DNA from: Paenibacillus tarimensis
GTDB lineage: Bacteria > Bacillota > Bacilli > Paenibacillales > Paenibacillaceae
Reading direction: 5' to 3'
Assembly (NCBI RefSeq): GCF_021532315.1
Contig: NZ_JAKGAO010000003.1
Coordinates: 165,593-229,592 of the forward strand
DNA length: 64,000 bases
The notes beneath the pieces are model-generated. The model did not search any database and had not been told where the DNA came from. It saw nothing but the letters and a program-made list of their open reading frames with translations. A program made the translations under genes and the position numbers. Shown here in pieces: positions 43,108-52,832 of the stretch (position 1 is the stretch's first letter; the number at the start of each line of letters is the position of its first letter).

Positions 43108-44295
43108 ATGTTGAATAAGCAGCTTGCGGTTGTTATGGTCATTCTGATGACTGTTTTTATAGGGTTTGGCATTATTATTCCGGTCATGCCGGAACTGGTC
43201 GTTCACGTCGACCCCGGCAATGCGGAGATACATAATGCCTTGATGCTGTCCATCTACTCGGCGGTATCATTCTTGCTGTCCCCGCTGTGGGGCGGCTTGT
43301 CTGACAAGATCGGCCGGCGTCCGATTATTATGACCGGTATAGCGGGATTTGCAGCAAGCTTCCTGCTCTTCGGCCTTGCTTCGGACCATCTGCCGCTAAT
43401 GTACGCTTCACGTGTGCTTGGCGGCTTGTTCTCGGGTGCCGTAACCTCGGTTATCGTCGCTTACGTCGCTGACATAACGCCGGCTGAACACCGGACCAAA
43501 GGCATGGGACTTGTCGGCATGTCCATTGGACTCGGCTTTACAATCGGGCCGGGTGTGGGCGGCATGCTCAGCCGGATTTCGCTTGAGACGCCGTTCTATA
43601 CAGCGGCCGGCTTGTCGGCTTTGCTGTTCATCACCGCCTTTGCCGTTCTTAAGGAATCGCTTCCTCCCGAGAAGCGGCGCTCCCGCACTGAGACGCCGAC
43701 TTCCCGCTGGACGGCCTTCACAGGACCGCTGAAATATCTTTATCTGCTTGCTTTCTTCGTCACCTTCTCACTGGCAGGCCTGGAGTCGACGCTTCAGTTC
43801 TTCGGTATGAGGCGGTTTGATGTTACGCCGTATCAATTCGGTATTATGTTCTTTATCTGCGGCGTTGTTGGCGCACTTGTACAAGGCGGAGTTGTACGGA
43901 GATACATCAAGAAAGGCCAGGAGCCGGCATATATCGCAGCAGGCTTGATAATATCAGCGGCTGGCTTCTTCCTTCTGATCACGGCCTACGAGCTGTGGAC
44001 GGCTACCTTGTATCTTGCCGTCTTCGGGGTTGGCAATGCGCTGATCCGCCCGTGTGTGACCTCGCTGATCACCCAAAAGACAACGGTGGGACAAGGGGTT
44101 GCGGCAGGTCTCAGCTCATCGATGGACAGTCTCGGCCGTATAGCCGGACCATTAATCGCAGCCGGCCTGTTCAGGGTCGAGCTGCGGCTGCCGCTTATTG
44201 TTGGAGGTGCACTGTCGCTGGCTGCGCTGGTGCTGCTCTCCCGCTTCCGCGCCCTGGATAAGAGCGAGGATCAGGCAAATTCCCAAATTGCTTAG
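43108..44295 (+). CDS. MFS transporter, drug-efflux type, second of the pair
   Basis: A 395-residue, twelve-segment major facilitator. Motif A is complete: WGGLSDKIGRRPIIMTG at residues about 68-84. The motif C-like sequence GMSIGLGFTIGPGVGGML at about residues 138-155 marks the drug:proton antiporter-1 family (TetA/Bmr-like). A TGGAGGG ribosome site precedes the ATG. It lies 22 bases after the first MFS gene, so both are cotranscribed, and a strong terminator follows. The two are different from each other and are not a recent duplication. Confidence 0.88.
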   Translation: MLNKQLAVVMVILMTVFIGFGIIIPVMPELVVHVDPGNAEIHNALMLSIYSAVSFLLSPLWGGLSDKIGRRPIIMTGIAGFAASFLLFGLASDHLPLMYASRVLGGLFSGAVTSVIVAYVADITPAEHRTKGMGLVGMSIGLGFTIGPGVGGMLSRISLETPFYTAAGLSALLFITAFAVLKESLPPEKRRSRTETPTSRWTAFTGPLKYLYLLAFFVTFSLAGLESTLQFFGMRRFDVTPYQFGIMFFICGVVGALVQGGVVRRYIKKGQEPAYIAAGLIISAAGFFLLITAYELWTATLYLAVFGVGNALIRPCVTSLITQKTTVGQGVAAGLSSSMDSLGRIAGPLIAAGLFRVELRLPLIVGGALSLAALVLLSRFRALDKSEDQANSQIA

Positions 44296-44352
44296 AATAA
44301 CAAGATGTCGGCTGTGATTTAATTGTGATTAAATAGAGGCTGGTTAGAAGAT

Positions 44353-44401
44353 TGCTCCTTAGAGCCGCTGCAGGCTGCACTAAGGAGCAGTCTTTTTTTT
44401 G
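44353..44401 (+). terminator. terminator of the MFS pair
   Basis: TGCTCCTTAG and CTAAGGAGCA enclose a 17-base loop, followed by TC and nine T. Confidence 0.88.
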
Positions 44402-44656
44402 TATTCCATAAATTTACATCCAGCTCTACTGTGGTCCTGTAAGCTCCCCGCCTTAAGACGGGTGATAAAACCCGCCTGCAGTCTTCGACAAAACCCGTCC
44501 TCGGATGTTTTCGGGCAGTTCGGGAAGCTAGTAAGCTATTACCTAGGGCGAGGGAAAAGCAGAGCGACCGGCGATAGGCTGCAGCATTCCGGGTAAAGGC
44601 TTTACCGCCCATCCATACATAACCGATTTGGAAAGAGTGAGAGGGGATAGCTTAGT
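44402..44656. other. leader region of the RND gene, no gene
   Basis: After the terminator, these 255 bases contain several pairs of complementary GC runs (GACGGGT near 44457 with ACCCGTCC near 44490, and AAACCCGCC with an upstream GGCGGGG). They resemble a structured leader, but I recognise no riboswitch class and no good promoter. A GAGAGGGG ribosome site stands before the next gene. Confidence 0.4.
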
Positions 44657-47600
44657 ATGAGCTGGTTAACGAAGTGGTCTTTCAAGAACAAGGCAGCGAT
44701 GTCACTGGTTGTGGTGATGGCGCTTGTCGCGGGAGTGTTTAGTTATCTGATGCTGCCCATGGAATTTCTACCGGAAGCAGATAACCCATCGGTCACGGTT
44801 ACAACAATCGGCCCGGGCTATGATGCGAAGTCGATGGAAACGGGCGTGACAGCTCCGATTGAGCAGGCGGTCAGCTTCATCAAGGGGAAGACGGATATGT
44901 ATTCCGCCTCAGGGGACGGCTACTCGCAGGTGGATATCATGTTTGATTCCAAAACGGATATGAAGCAGGCAGCAGCGGATGTGGAGAAGGCGGTAAATGC
45001 AGTCTCACTGCCCGACCAGGTATCAAAGCCATACGTTGTTCAGCTGAATACTTCAATGATCCCCATCTCCTGGGTAACCATGGTTTTTGATGAGGGGTTA
45101 AGCGACGCGGCCAAGCAGGAGCTCGAAGCCAAGGTGATGGAAGAAATGCAGCAGATCGAAGGCGCCGGTCACATTCAGCTCAGCGGCAAAACACAGCCGT
45201 CCGTAACGGTGACCGCGGATCCTGCCAAGCTTGCTGAACTCGGCGTACCGTTCCAGGCCTTAATGGGGGTTCTGCAGGGTCGTGATCTCTCGGCCGCAAT
45301 CGGGGAGAGAACAATCTCGGGGGTTACGGGTAATGTTAAGGTCGTATCAGATATATCGGACGCGTCGACACTTGCCAAGCTGCCGGTTGCCCCTGGTATT
45401 AGTTTGGACCAGGTAGCGAAGGTGGCGGTTACGAATGAGCAGGAATCCGTAACACGAATTGATGGTCAAAACGCGCTTCTGATTACGGTATCCAAGGGGC
45501 TGAATGCCAATGCAGTTGCCGTAGGCAAGGATGTGGAAGAGACTGCTTCCAGGCTGACGGAAGAGCTTGATGGTGTTCAGGTAAAGGTGCTGATGAGTAC
45601 AGCAGATCAGGTTGTTCATTCCGTGAACAGCATGCTTCGTGAGGTACTGCTCGGCGCGTTGTTCGCCACCATCGTTATTCTGCTCTTCATGCGGAATTTC
45701 CGGGCGACAATCGTAACGATCGTGTCCATCCCGTTATCACTTGGCATCACGTTGTATCTGCTGCACTTATCTGGTGTTACTCTGAATATTATTACGCTTG
45801 GCGGGGTGGCTGTTGCGGTCGGTCGTCTGGTGGATGACAGCATTGTAGTCATCGAAAATATTTACCGCAGGCTTCAGAAAGAAGCCTTCTTGATTTCACT
45901 GGTAACCGAGGCTACCAGAGAGGTAGCAACGGCGATTACATCGTCCACACTGACAACTGTGGCTGTTTTCCTGCCAATGGGACTGCTGCGCGGCTCACTT
46001 CAGTCGTTCCTGCTGCCTTTCGCACTCACGGTTTCCTATTCATTGCTTGCATCACTGCTGGTTGCTTTAACTGTTGTTCCTCTTCTCAGCGCTGTATTCC
46101 TGAAGAATACGACACTAAAGGAGCACGAGCCATCCCGGCGGTTTACCGCATTTCTGTCCTGGAACCTGAACAGGAAGTGGCTGCCCCTTACGGTTGCCAG
46201 TCTGCTGTTCATCGGTTCGATTGCCGGCTATATGATGCTTCCTAAGGGAGCGCTTGATACCTCCAATGCTGAATCTCTCCTTGTGAAACTGGAGTACCCG
46301 GCTGAGACACCGAAGGAGAAGGTAGCTGCTGAAGGCGCAAGACTTGAAGCGTTCCTGGTTAACCAGCCTGAGCGCGAATGGCTTGCGATGTCGCTTGGAA
46401 ACAGCGAAGAAAGTGCCAAGATGGGCTCGGTTGGCTCGTCCACGCTGGTCACCTACCAGCTGTCGGTTCGCAAGGGGGCGGATGCCGACAAGCTGATTGA
46501 GCGCATTATGGGGCAGGCCGGTGAGTATCCGGGGGCAGAGCTCACTGCCAGTGCCATGAGCATGATGTCGGGCGGAAGCTCAAGCGAGGTCTATATTGAT
46601 GTGACAGGCGGGACAGAGGAGGCCCGGTCTGAAGCGGCAGCCAGAATTTCTGACAAACTTCAAAGCATCGAGGGCGTGCTGAAGGTTAAGACAAATCAGG
46701 AGCAGAAAAAATCGGTGTACACCTTTGAGGTTGATCCGGTGAAGGCTCAAGCGGCAGACATAGCGCTGCAGCTTCAGGGCATGCTGAACCGCATGCCGAT
46801 CGGAACCCTTCAGACAGGGACCGCTAAGATGGATGTATTCCTTGAGCCTGTGGTAAACCCCAAAACAGAGAACGAGCTGAGCAAATTAACGGTCATGACC
46901 GGCGTGGGCCCGGCACCGCTTCATTCGGTAGCGAAGCTCGTCCGTTCAGAAGAACCCAGCACATATTTCCATAAGAACGGGGAGACATATATCCGTGTCA
47001 CAGCAGCAGCAGATCCTGATAAGCTGTCCATCGTTGGCGCCGCAATTACTAAAGCGGCAGATGAAGTAGAGCTGCCTGCGGGAGTAACGCTGCTAAGCGG
47101 CGGTGCCTCTGCCGAGCAAGCGAGCGATTTTGCACAGCTGGGTATGACAGCGTTGGTGTCAATTATGATCGTCTACCTGATTATGGTGGTAACTTTCCGT
47201 ACGCTGCGCGCGCCGCTCGCCATTCTTTTCTCGCTGCCGCTGGCTGCGATCGGAGCCGTGCTGGGCTTGATTATCAGCGGCGTAACGCCTGACTTTACCG
47301 CAGCGTTCGGTGCTCTGATGCTGATCGGCGTCGTCGTTACGAATGCTATTGTGCTGATTGACCGGGTGAAGCAGAACGAGGAAACAATGTCCATCCGAGA
47401 AGCGCTGCTGGAAGCTGCAGGCACCCGTATGCGACCGATTCTGATGACCGCAATTGCAACCATCTGTGCCATGCTGCCGCTTGTATTCGGCACATCAGAG
47501 AGTGGGAGCATCGTCTCACAATCGCTGGCCATTGTTGTCATCGGCGGTCTGGCTGTCGCAACCGTGCTTACCTTGGTCGTCGTGCCGGTAATCTATGAAT

Positions 47601-47668
47601 TAATGTACTTCCGCAAATCGGCCAAACAGCGCCGGGAGGAGAGGTCTGAGCACATGGCGGCGGCATAA
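44657..47668 (+). CDS. RND-family efflux permease (SwrC/AcrB-like, HAE1)
   Basis: A 1003-residue resistance-nodulation-division exporter. It begins SFKNKAAMSLVVVMALVAGV (first transmembrane helix), followed by LPMEFLPEADNPSVTVTT, a large porter-type external domain to about 330, five helices to about 480 containing the proton-relay signature GRLVDDSIVVIENI (the paired aspartates near residue 394), a second external domain and a final helical bundle (GALMLIGVVVTNAIVLIDRV). This is the SwrC-like type found in Gram-positive bacteria, which exports surfactants and hydrophobic compounds. No adaptor or outer-membrane partner is present, as expected for a single-membrane cell. Confidence 0.92.
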   Translation: MSWLTKWSFKNKAAMSLVVVMALVAGVFSYLMLPMEFLPEADNPSVTVTTIGPGYDAKSMETGVTAPIEQAVSFIKGKTDMYSASGDGYSQVDIMFDSKTDMKQAAADVEKAVNAVSLPDQVSKPYVVQLNTSMIPISWVTMVFDEGLSDAAKQELEAKVMEEMQQIEGAGHIQLSGKTQPSVTVTADPAKLAELGVPFQALMGVLQGRDLSAAIGERTISGVTGNVKVVSDISDASTLAKLPVAPGISLDQVAKVAVTNEQESVTRIDGQNALLITVSKGLNANAVAVGKDVEETASRLTEELDGVQVKVLMSTADQVVHSVNSMLREVLLGALFATIVILLFMRNFRATIVTIVSIPLSLGITLYLLHLSGVTLNIITLGGVAVAVGRLVDDSIVVIENIYRRLQKEAFLISLVTEATREVATAITSSTLTTVAVFLPMGLLRGSLQSFLLPFALTVSYSLLASLLVALTVVPLLSAVFLKNTTLKEHEPSRRFTAFLSWNLNRKWLPLTVASLLFIGSIAGYMMLPKGALDTSNAESLLVKLEYPAETPKEKVAAEGARLEAFLVNQPEREWLAMSLGNSEESAKMGSVGSSTLVTYQLSVRKGADADKLIERIMGQAGEYPGAELTASAMSMMSGGSSSEVYIDVTGGTEEARSEAAARISDKLQSIEGVLKVKTNQEQKKSVYTFEVDPVKAQAADIALQLQGMLNRMPIGTLQTGTAKMDVFLEPVVNPKTENELSKLTVMTGVGPAPLHSVAKLVRSEEPSTYFHKNGETYIRVTAAADPDKLSIVGAAITKAADEVELPAGVTLLSGGASAEQASDFAQLGMTALVSIMIVYLIMVVTFRTLRAPLAILFSLPLAAIGAVLGLIISGVTPDFTAAFGALMLIGVVVTNAIVLIDRVKQNEETMSIREALLEAAGTRMRPILMTAIATICAMLPLVFGTSESGSIVSQSLAIVVIGGLAVATVLTLVVVPVIYELMYFRKSAKQRREERSEHMAAA

Positions 47669-47753
47669 TAGAATCAAATAACGCGGTCACCTTGATTCCG
47701 TGATACAGCCCGATAATAGATGACGTTGATTGATTGCAATCTAAAATGTACAA

Positions 47754-47811
47754 AGAAACCGTTTCTTCCGTAAATGGCGGCAACACTCCCATTTACTTAG
47801 AAACGGTTTCT
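47754..47811. terminator. long inverted repeat after the RND gene
   Basis: Arms of about 24 bases: AGAAACCGTTTCTTCCGTAA and its near complement TTTACTTAGAAACGGTTTCT. Each arm contains its own 13-base palindrome (AGAAACCGTTTCT and AGAAACGGTTTCT), unusual for a terminator. It is followed by ATTTGTT. It lies 86 bases after the stop. Confidence 0.6.
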
Positions 47812-47919
47812 ATTTGTTAGCACTGTGTTGAAGGGACTTTCCAAGCCGTTATGGTCATCGGAACAGCTTCTTCCTGTTACAGGCAAGCGTCAGCTAACGG
47901 CTACCTTATCGCGGTCAGC

Positions 47920-48564
47920 TTAGAATGCCATACGGTACAGGGGCATCAGCGTTTCGAAGGTTTCTTCCGCTTTGGCAATCAGAGCCTCGCCGTCTGCGGC
48001 CAGGGGATCATCGCGCTTGATGTGAATGCCGCACAGAATTTCTGAGGCTTTGACCGTTTGCAGGCGTTTGATAAGGCTTGTCAGCTCTTCCTCCTGCATG
48101 CTGCTGTGCGGGGCGGCATCCGGGATGGTATGGTCGCCTGACCATACATACTGTTCCGGTACAAGGGCGCGGATTTCATCAAGCTTACCCAGTGCATGAG
48201 CGGCGAATGTTCCTTTGTTGACCGCTTCATAGATAATGGCAAACTGAATGAACAGATGGGTATCAAACATGCCAATCTGAAAATGCGGGTGAGCCTTGTA
48301 GCCCCGCTTGTTATTTGCAAATGCGACCCAAGTGTCCTTTGGCGGGTTGATTGTGCGGCGCGCATGCTTGGCAACGTGGGCAAACATTTCTTCTCCGCAC
48401 TGCATGCTGAGGAATGGGGCGAGCCGGTCGCCGAGCATATGGAGCTTGGGGCGGACACGGGCGATAAGCGCCTCCATACGGGCCTCAAGCCCGGGAATTG
48501 TAAATACGTCAAAGTCTTCCTGTGTAAAACCGCTAAAAGGTACTGCTTCCGTATTGATGCTCAT
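47920..48564 (-). CDS. yktB: DUF1054 / UPF0637 family protein YktB
   Basis: A 214-residue cytoplasmic protein of the UPF0637 family. Recognisable are FTQEDFDVFTIPGLEARMEA, IRPKLHMLGDRLAP-like RPKLHMLGDRLAPFLS, FANNKRGYKAHPHFQIGMFD and LFIQFAIIYEAVNKG. An AGGAGTG ribosome site precedes the ATG on the minus strand. No function is known, and the genomic position, next to a two-component system transcribed in the same direction, gives no link; 90 bases separate them. Confidence 0.86.
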   Translation of the reverse strand: MSINTEAVPFSGFTQEDFDVFTIPGLEARMEALIARVRPKLHMLGDRLAPFLSMQCGEEMFAHVAKHARRTINPPKDTWVAFANNKRGYKAHPHFQIGMFDTHLFIQFAIIYEAVNKGTFAAHALGKLDEIRALVPEQYVWSGDHTIPDAAPHSSMQEEELTSLIKRLQTVKASEILCGIHIKRDDPLAADGEALIAKAEETFETLMPLYRMAF

Positions 48565-48653
48565 GCTGACACTCCTTATTCGTACCGGCTCACACGGCCG
48601 GTTCGGTCTGTTATCCTATATCGTATCGTCAATGGATACTTGAATCAAGCTGA

Positions 48654-49334
48654 TTACGGCTTCATCTTTAAATAAAATATGGCGATTTGAGTACGGTCCC
48701 GCAGCTCCAGCTTGCCCAGGATTTCGGATATGTAGTTCTTAATGGTGCCCTCGCTCAAAAACAGGGCAGCGGCAATTTCCTTATTGGACTGTCCCTCTGC
48801 GATATGGCGGACGATTGTCTGCTCAGCAGGTGTGAGCCCCAGTTCCCTGAGCCGCTTGGCGGCATGCTCCTCCCAGCCGGTATCGGATTGATTCGCCCCG
48901 GAAGCATCTGTCCGTACGCCGATCATCCCGGCCAGCTTGCGGGCGATATCGGGATGAACGAGCATTTCGCCCTGATGTACCGTCTTAATGCCTGCGATAA
49001 TGCGGGCAGGGGGTACATTTTTGAGCAGATAGCCGTTCGCGCCGTTGCGGATTGCCTCAGCAATATAATCATCATCGTCAAAGGTGGTCAGGATCAGGAC
49101 AGCTGGCGGACGACCCAGCGCTTTCAGCATCTTCGTCCCTTTCACCCCGTCACAGACAGGCATCCGGATATCCATTAGCACCACATCAATGCCCGCATGC
49201 CCGGTAGCTGTCCTGGCTGCCTCCTCGCCATTGCTGCACACTGCGGCAACATGCAGCTCAGGGTCTAAATCAAGGATTACCTTCAGACTCTCTCTGATGA
49301 ACGGATCATCATCCGCTATTAGCACATTAATCAT
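48654..49334 (-). CDS. NarL/LuxR-type response regulator
   Basis: A 226-residue regulator. The receiver domain has the acidic pocket DDD at residues 8-10, the phosphoryl aspartate D55 (VVLMDIRMP), T-ILTTFDDDD and K in YLLKNVPPA. The LuxR helix-turn-helix lies at about residues 165-225 (LTPAEQTIVRHIAEGQSNKE and TIKNYISEILGKL). Start ATG 49334 has GAGAGGAG upstream and overlaps the histidine kinase stop (ATGA), so translation is coupled. It likely controls the divergent ABC exporter genes to its right. Confidence 0.92.
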   Translation of the reverse strand: MINVLIADDDPFIRESLKVILDLDPELHVAAVCSNGEEAARTATGHAGIDVVLMDIRMPVCDGVKGTKMLKALGRPPAVLILTTFDDDDYIAEAIRNGANGYLLKNVPPARIIAGIKTVHQGEMLVHPDIARKLAGMIGVRTDASGANQSDTGWEEHAAKRLRELGLTPAEQTIVRHIAEGQSNKEIAAALFLSEGTIKNYISEILGKLELRDRTQIAIFYLKMKP

Positions 49335-50494
49335 CCTGTATGCTCCTCTCTTGCACGGTAATTGGTTTGTTCTCGATGAGGAACGACGGACAAGATGCGG
49401 AATGGAGGCTCGCACGAGATCTCCAGCCTGCCACCGAACAAGGCAAGACGTTCTTCCATGGCGCGAAGTCCAAGACCCCGCCGGATGGCGTGGCTGTCGG
49501 GCACACGTCCGTTGTTGGCTACTTCCATCACAATCACATCCGCTGTGTACCGCAGAGTGACAGTAACCTCATTTGCCCCGCCGTGGCGGACGGCATTCGT
49601 GATGGCTTCCTGTGCGTTGCAGTATAGGGTGTATTCAAGACTCGGGTACAGCGGGAACGGGCGTCCCTCAAGCCGGAAGAAGACTTCAATCTGCAGATCT
49701 CTCGCAGCATTCGCAATCAGCCGGTCCAGCGCATACTGCCGGGCCTGCTCAGAGCCAACGGGGCGGAGCCTGCGGACGGTGCGCCGCATGTTCTCCATGC
49801 TTTCCTCCAGCTGGCCGCGTACCTGCTCCATCATGCTGCGCCCTTTCACGGGATCAGCAGTCAGAAGCTGAAGTCCGGCTTCCATCATCATTTTAAGGCG
49901 GATTAGACGGTGACCGAGATCATCATGGAGCTCGTGAGCGATCCGGTTCCGTTCTTGTGCCTGAGCATGCTGCTCGACAGCGCGGGCATCTATAATGATC
50001 CGTCTGCGGGTGAGCTCAAGATTCTCCTGTTTGCGGCTGAGCGAGAGCAGCTCGCTCTCCAGCCTTTTGCCTTCGGATTGTACCTTGCGCATGGCAGCCA
50101 GCAGGGCCGCAGCGCTCAGCCAGCTGATATGGGCGGACCACTGCATGGCAGGCTCCATGCCATGAACTGCTGTAAACAAGGCAGCCCAGCCAAGAGCTCC
50201 GAGGAGGAGCAGATATGGACCGCTTCTTGTATGCTGAAACAGAGCGATCAGACTGGAGAGCAGGGTAAGGTAGAGAACACCACCGTAAGATACCGCAAAT
50301 ATGCCGTGAACGACAATCTCTACGGGCAGCAGAAGGGCGGCGGCGGAAGGGATTAGGGCTATGACGCGTACAAGCAGGAGCAGGCTGAGCAGGGTGCATA
50401 TATAGAAGCTGTAGTCCATCAGGTCCGTAATAAGGACGGTTATAACGGCAGGCAGTATGATTAACGCATTACGTATCCATACAAGAATTGACAT
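49331..50494 (-). CDS. sensor histidine kinase (NarL-partner, HisKA_3)
   Basis: A 387-residue kinase with about five hydrophobic segments in the first 135 residues (no large external loop), then a coiled linker and the HisKA_3 motif ERNRIAHELHDDLGHRLIRL with phospho-histidine H190. The ATPase part has EAITNAVRHGGANEV (N box) and RGLGLRAMEERLALFGGRLE (G box). The absence of a large sensory loop and the membrane-embedded input suggest intramembrane or transporter-mediated sensing, as in DesK- and LiaS-like kinases. It is transcribed away from, and 211 bases from, the ABC exporter genes. Confidence 0.92.
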   Translation of the reverse strand: MSILVWIRNALIILPAVITVLITDLMDYSFYICTLLSLLLLVRVIALIPSAAALLLPVEIVVHGIFAVSYGGVLYLTLLSSLIALFQHTRSGPYLLLLGALGWAALFTAVHGMEPAMQWSAHISWLSAAALLAAMRKVQSEGKRLESELLSLSRKQENLELTRRRIIIDARAVEQHAQAQERNRIAHELHDDLGHRLIRLKMMMEAGLQLLTADPVKGRSMMEQVRGQLEESMENMRRTVRRLRPVGSEQARQYALDRLIANAARDLQIEVFFRLEGRPFPLYPSLEYTLYCNAQEAITNAVRHGGANEVTVTLRYTADVIVMEVANNGRVPDSHAIRRGLGLRAMEERLALFGGRLEISCEPPFRILSVVPHREQTNYRAREEHTG

Positions 50495-50705
50495 GCTTTC
50501 CTCCGGCCCGTCTTAATCATTCATATTGGACTATTATACCATACAGGCGCACATTCCGGGGCCAATGTGACTTTAGTCATACGAAGAGGAGGGGATTGGT
50601 GACCAAGGACAGCTGCCGCATGCCCCATAAGCCGATACAATAACTGTATTGCTGCTTGGATAAACGGGGCATACAGCAGAATGGATTTTTGAAGGGGGCA
50701 TTGCG

Positions 50706-51647
50706 ATGTCGTTCGTGCATTTTGAGGAAGTGGTCAAAAGCTATGGAACGAAGATGAGTGTCAACCATTTGACGCTCTCAATCCGGGAAGGTGAAGTATT
50801 TGGACTGCTCGGGCCTAATGGCGCCGGTAAAAGTACAACTATTCATATGCTGGCCGGTCTGCTGAAGTCAGATGCCGGTACAATTACCGTGGATGGCTAC
50901 AATGTAGCAAAGCGGCCGCTCGACATCAAACGCAGAATTGGCCTGGTACCGCAGGAGCTGGCGATCTATGAGCAATTTACAGCACGAGAGAATGTCACCT
51001 TCTTCGGCAGGCTGTACGGGCTGCGGGGGAAGGAGCTGCGGGAACGCGTGGAGGAAGCGCTGGATTTTACAGGACTTCTGGAACATGACAATGGCAGGCC
51101 TTCGACTTTCTCCGGCGGTATGAAGCGGAGACTTAACATTGCGTGTGCGATCATGCACCGTCCCAAGCTGATCATTATGGATGAGCCGACAGTCGGCATT
51201 GATCCGCAGTCGCGCAATCACATCCTGGAATCGGTAAGGGAGCTCAATCGTCTGGGTTCAACCATCATCTACACCAGTCACTATATGGAGGAAGTCGAGG
51301 CGATAAGCACAAGGGTAGGCATCATGGATGGCGGGAGGCTGATCGCGCTGGGCGACAAGGAGGAGCTTGGCAGGCTGACCGGACAGGAGAGCAAGCTCAT
51401 TCTTCAGACTGACCGGGGCTCTGAGGAAGCGGTGGCAGAAATCAGGCGGCACCCCCGCGTAAGCTCGCTGCGTGAGCTGGAAGGCCATACTCTGGAGCTG
51501 GGACTTAGTGAAGCGGGCACTTATCTGCAGGACATTCTGTTCATACTCGGCAAGCATGGCCTGGCTCTTCTGAAGCTGACCCGCGAGGAGCCGGATTTGG
51601 AGAGCCTGTTCCTTCAGCTGACCGGACGCTCTCTGCGGGACGGATAA
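50706..51647 (+). CDS. ABC-2 transporter ATP-binding protein
   Basis: A 313-residue ATPase of the DrrA/NatA/CcmA type. Walker A GPNGAGKST, Q-loop LVPQELAIYEQFTARENV, signature FSGGMKRRLNIACAIM, Walker B LIIMDEPTVGIDPQSRN and H-loop IIYTSHYMEEVEAI are complete. The C-terminal 80 residues are the additional DrrA-like domain. It begins a three-gene operon with two ABC-2 permeases and lies divergent to the two-component genes, suggesting regulation by them. Substrate unknown. Confidence 0.92.
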   Translation: MSFVHFEEVVKSYGTKMSVNHLTLSIREGEVFGLLGPNGAGKSTTIHMLAGLLKSDAGTITVDGYNVAKRPLDIKRRIGLVPQELAIYEQFTARENVTFFGRLYGLRGKELRERVEEALDFTGLLEHDNGRPSTFSGGMKRRLNIACAIMHRPKLIIMDEPTVGIDPQSRNHILESVRELNRLGSTIIYTSHYMEEVEAISTRVGIMDGGRLIALGDKEELGRLTGQESKLILQTDRGSEEAVAEIRRHPRVSSLRELEGHTLELGLSEAGTYLQDILFILGKHGLALLKLTREEPDLESLFLQLTGRSLRDG

Positions 51648-51698
51648 GCGGGCTGGTGCTTCTCATGTGCGATGAATGGAAGGAAGGATGAGTGACGA

Positions 51699-52832
51699 AT
51701 GAGAACGGCAATTTATTCCACCCTATACGAACTGCTGCGTATGACCAGGATGCGGTCAGTTCTGCTTATGCTCTTCGCACTGCCGCTGCTGCTTATATTT
51801 CTGCTGGGTTATGGACTCGACACGACAATCCGCCCGGTTGATGTTACCGTCTACATCGGTGATGACGGAATGCTTGGCGAGCGGTCGAGGGAGTTTTTTG
51901 AAGCAGATGAAACAGGCGAGCATATCCAGGTGAAAATGGTTTCTTCCCAAGATGAAGTGGAGAAGGATATCCGGGCAGGTGCCAGTGATTACGGCATAGC
52001 CGTGCCCGCGGATTTTACAGAGCAGTTTATGGCAGGGAGCGGGAAGATTGTGACCTACCCCGGCAAGCTGATGGAGCGTAATATGGCTGCCGAAACTGTA
52101 CTGAGCAAGCTCACCGGACAGTTTGAAACCGGATATCTGTCAGAAGCAATGGGCGTTCCTATTCCTGAGAGGGAGGTGCCTGAGGAGGGTTATGTACAGA
52201 CCGGCACTATCGTGGCAAACGGCAATGCAGAGTTTGGTCCGGTATCCTCTCTACAGTATTATGCGTCTGCCTATCTGGTAATGTTCCTTCTCTTCTCCGG
52301 TATGGCTGCCGCCATCAGCATGATGGAGGAGAAGGAGTACGGTACGCTGTCGCGTTTACTATCCCTGCCACTGACGCTGAGTTCTTTCCTGCTTGGCAAA
52401 TTTATTGCGTATATCATTATCGCGGTTATTCAATCTGCAGTGATCGTATTGTTTACCCGCTACGTCTACGGAGTCGATTGGGGAGGGAACTATGGAGTAA
52501 TTCTGCTGACCGTACTGTTAACTTCCTTATCAGCGATATGTCTGTCCGTTATCATTGCGTCGATCGTGAGAAGCCGGAAGGCAGTTGAGTCTGTCTTCTC
52601 CATGGTTGCCGTCATTATGACTTTTCTTAGTGGCGGGATGATGGCAGGATTGGGACCTGTAATTGAGACGGCCGGCCGCTTTACGATCAACCACTGGGCG
52701 AATGAGCTGCTGAAAACGGTCATGACCGGCGGAGTATGGAGCGAGCTGCAGCAGCCTTTGCTGGTGCTTGCGGCGATCGCAGCTGGATTCATTCTGCTCA
52801 TGCTGACAAGAATCCGAAAGGCGGTGGTGTAA
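51699..52832 (+). CDS. ABC-2 type permease, first of two
   Basis: A 377-residue membrane protein of the ABC-2 (YhgE/NatB/DrrB-like) type. The first helix (MLFALPLLLIFLLGYGL) is followed by a long external domain of about 150 residues and five to six C-terminal helices (FSGMAAAISMMEEKEYGTLS, LSLPLTLSSFLLGKFIAYII). The EEKEYGTLSRLLSLPL segment is the coupling motif typical of ABC-2 permeases. An AGGAAGGATGAGTG stretch precedes the ATG. The second permease starts immediately after its stop. Confidence 0.88.
   Translation: MRTAIYSTLYELLRMTRMRSVLLMLFALPLLLIFLLGYGLDTTIRPVDVTVYIGDDGMLGERSREFFEADETGEHIQVKMVSSQDEVEKDIRAGASDYGIAVPADFTEQFMAGSGKIVTYPGKLMERNMAAETVLSKLTGQFETGYLSEAMGVPIPEREVPEEGYVQTGTIVANGNAEFGPVSSLQYYASAYLVMFLLFSGMAAAISMMEEKEYGTLSRLLSLPLTLSSFLLGKFIAYIIIAVIQSAVIVLFTRYVYGVDWGGNYGVILLTVLLTSLSAICLSVIIASIVRSRKAVESVFSMVAVIMTFLSGGMMAGLGPVIETAGRFTINHWANELLKTVMTGGVWSELQQPLLVLAAIAAGFILLMLTRIRKAVV

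Noticed and set aside
41785..44295. Recent duplication of an MFS gene
   Set aside because: The two proteins differ in length, motif placement and central loop, so they are two families side by side.
44402..44656. Known riboswitch in the RND leader
   Set aside because: Complementary GC runs exist, but no conserved core of any riboswitch class I know could be matched.
47920..48643. Long frames on the plus strand opposite yktB
   Set aside because: The minus strand encodes a clear UPF0637 protein with a good ribosome site; the opposite frames are mirror effects of its codon bias.
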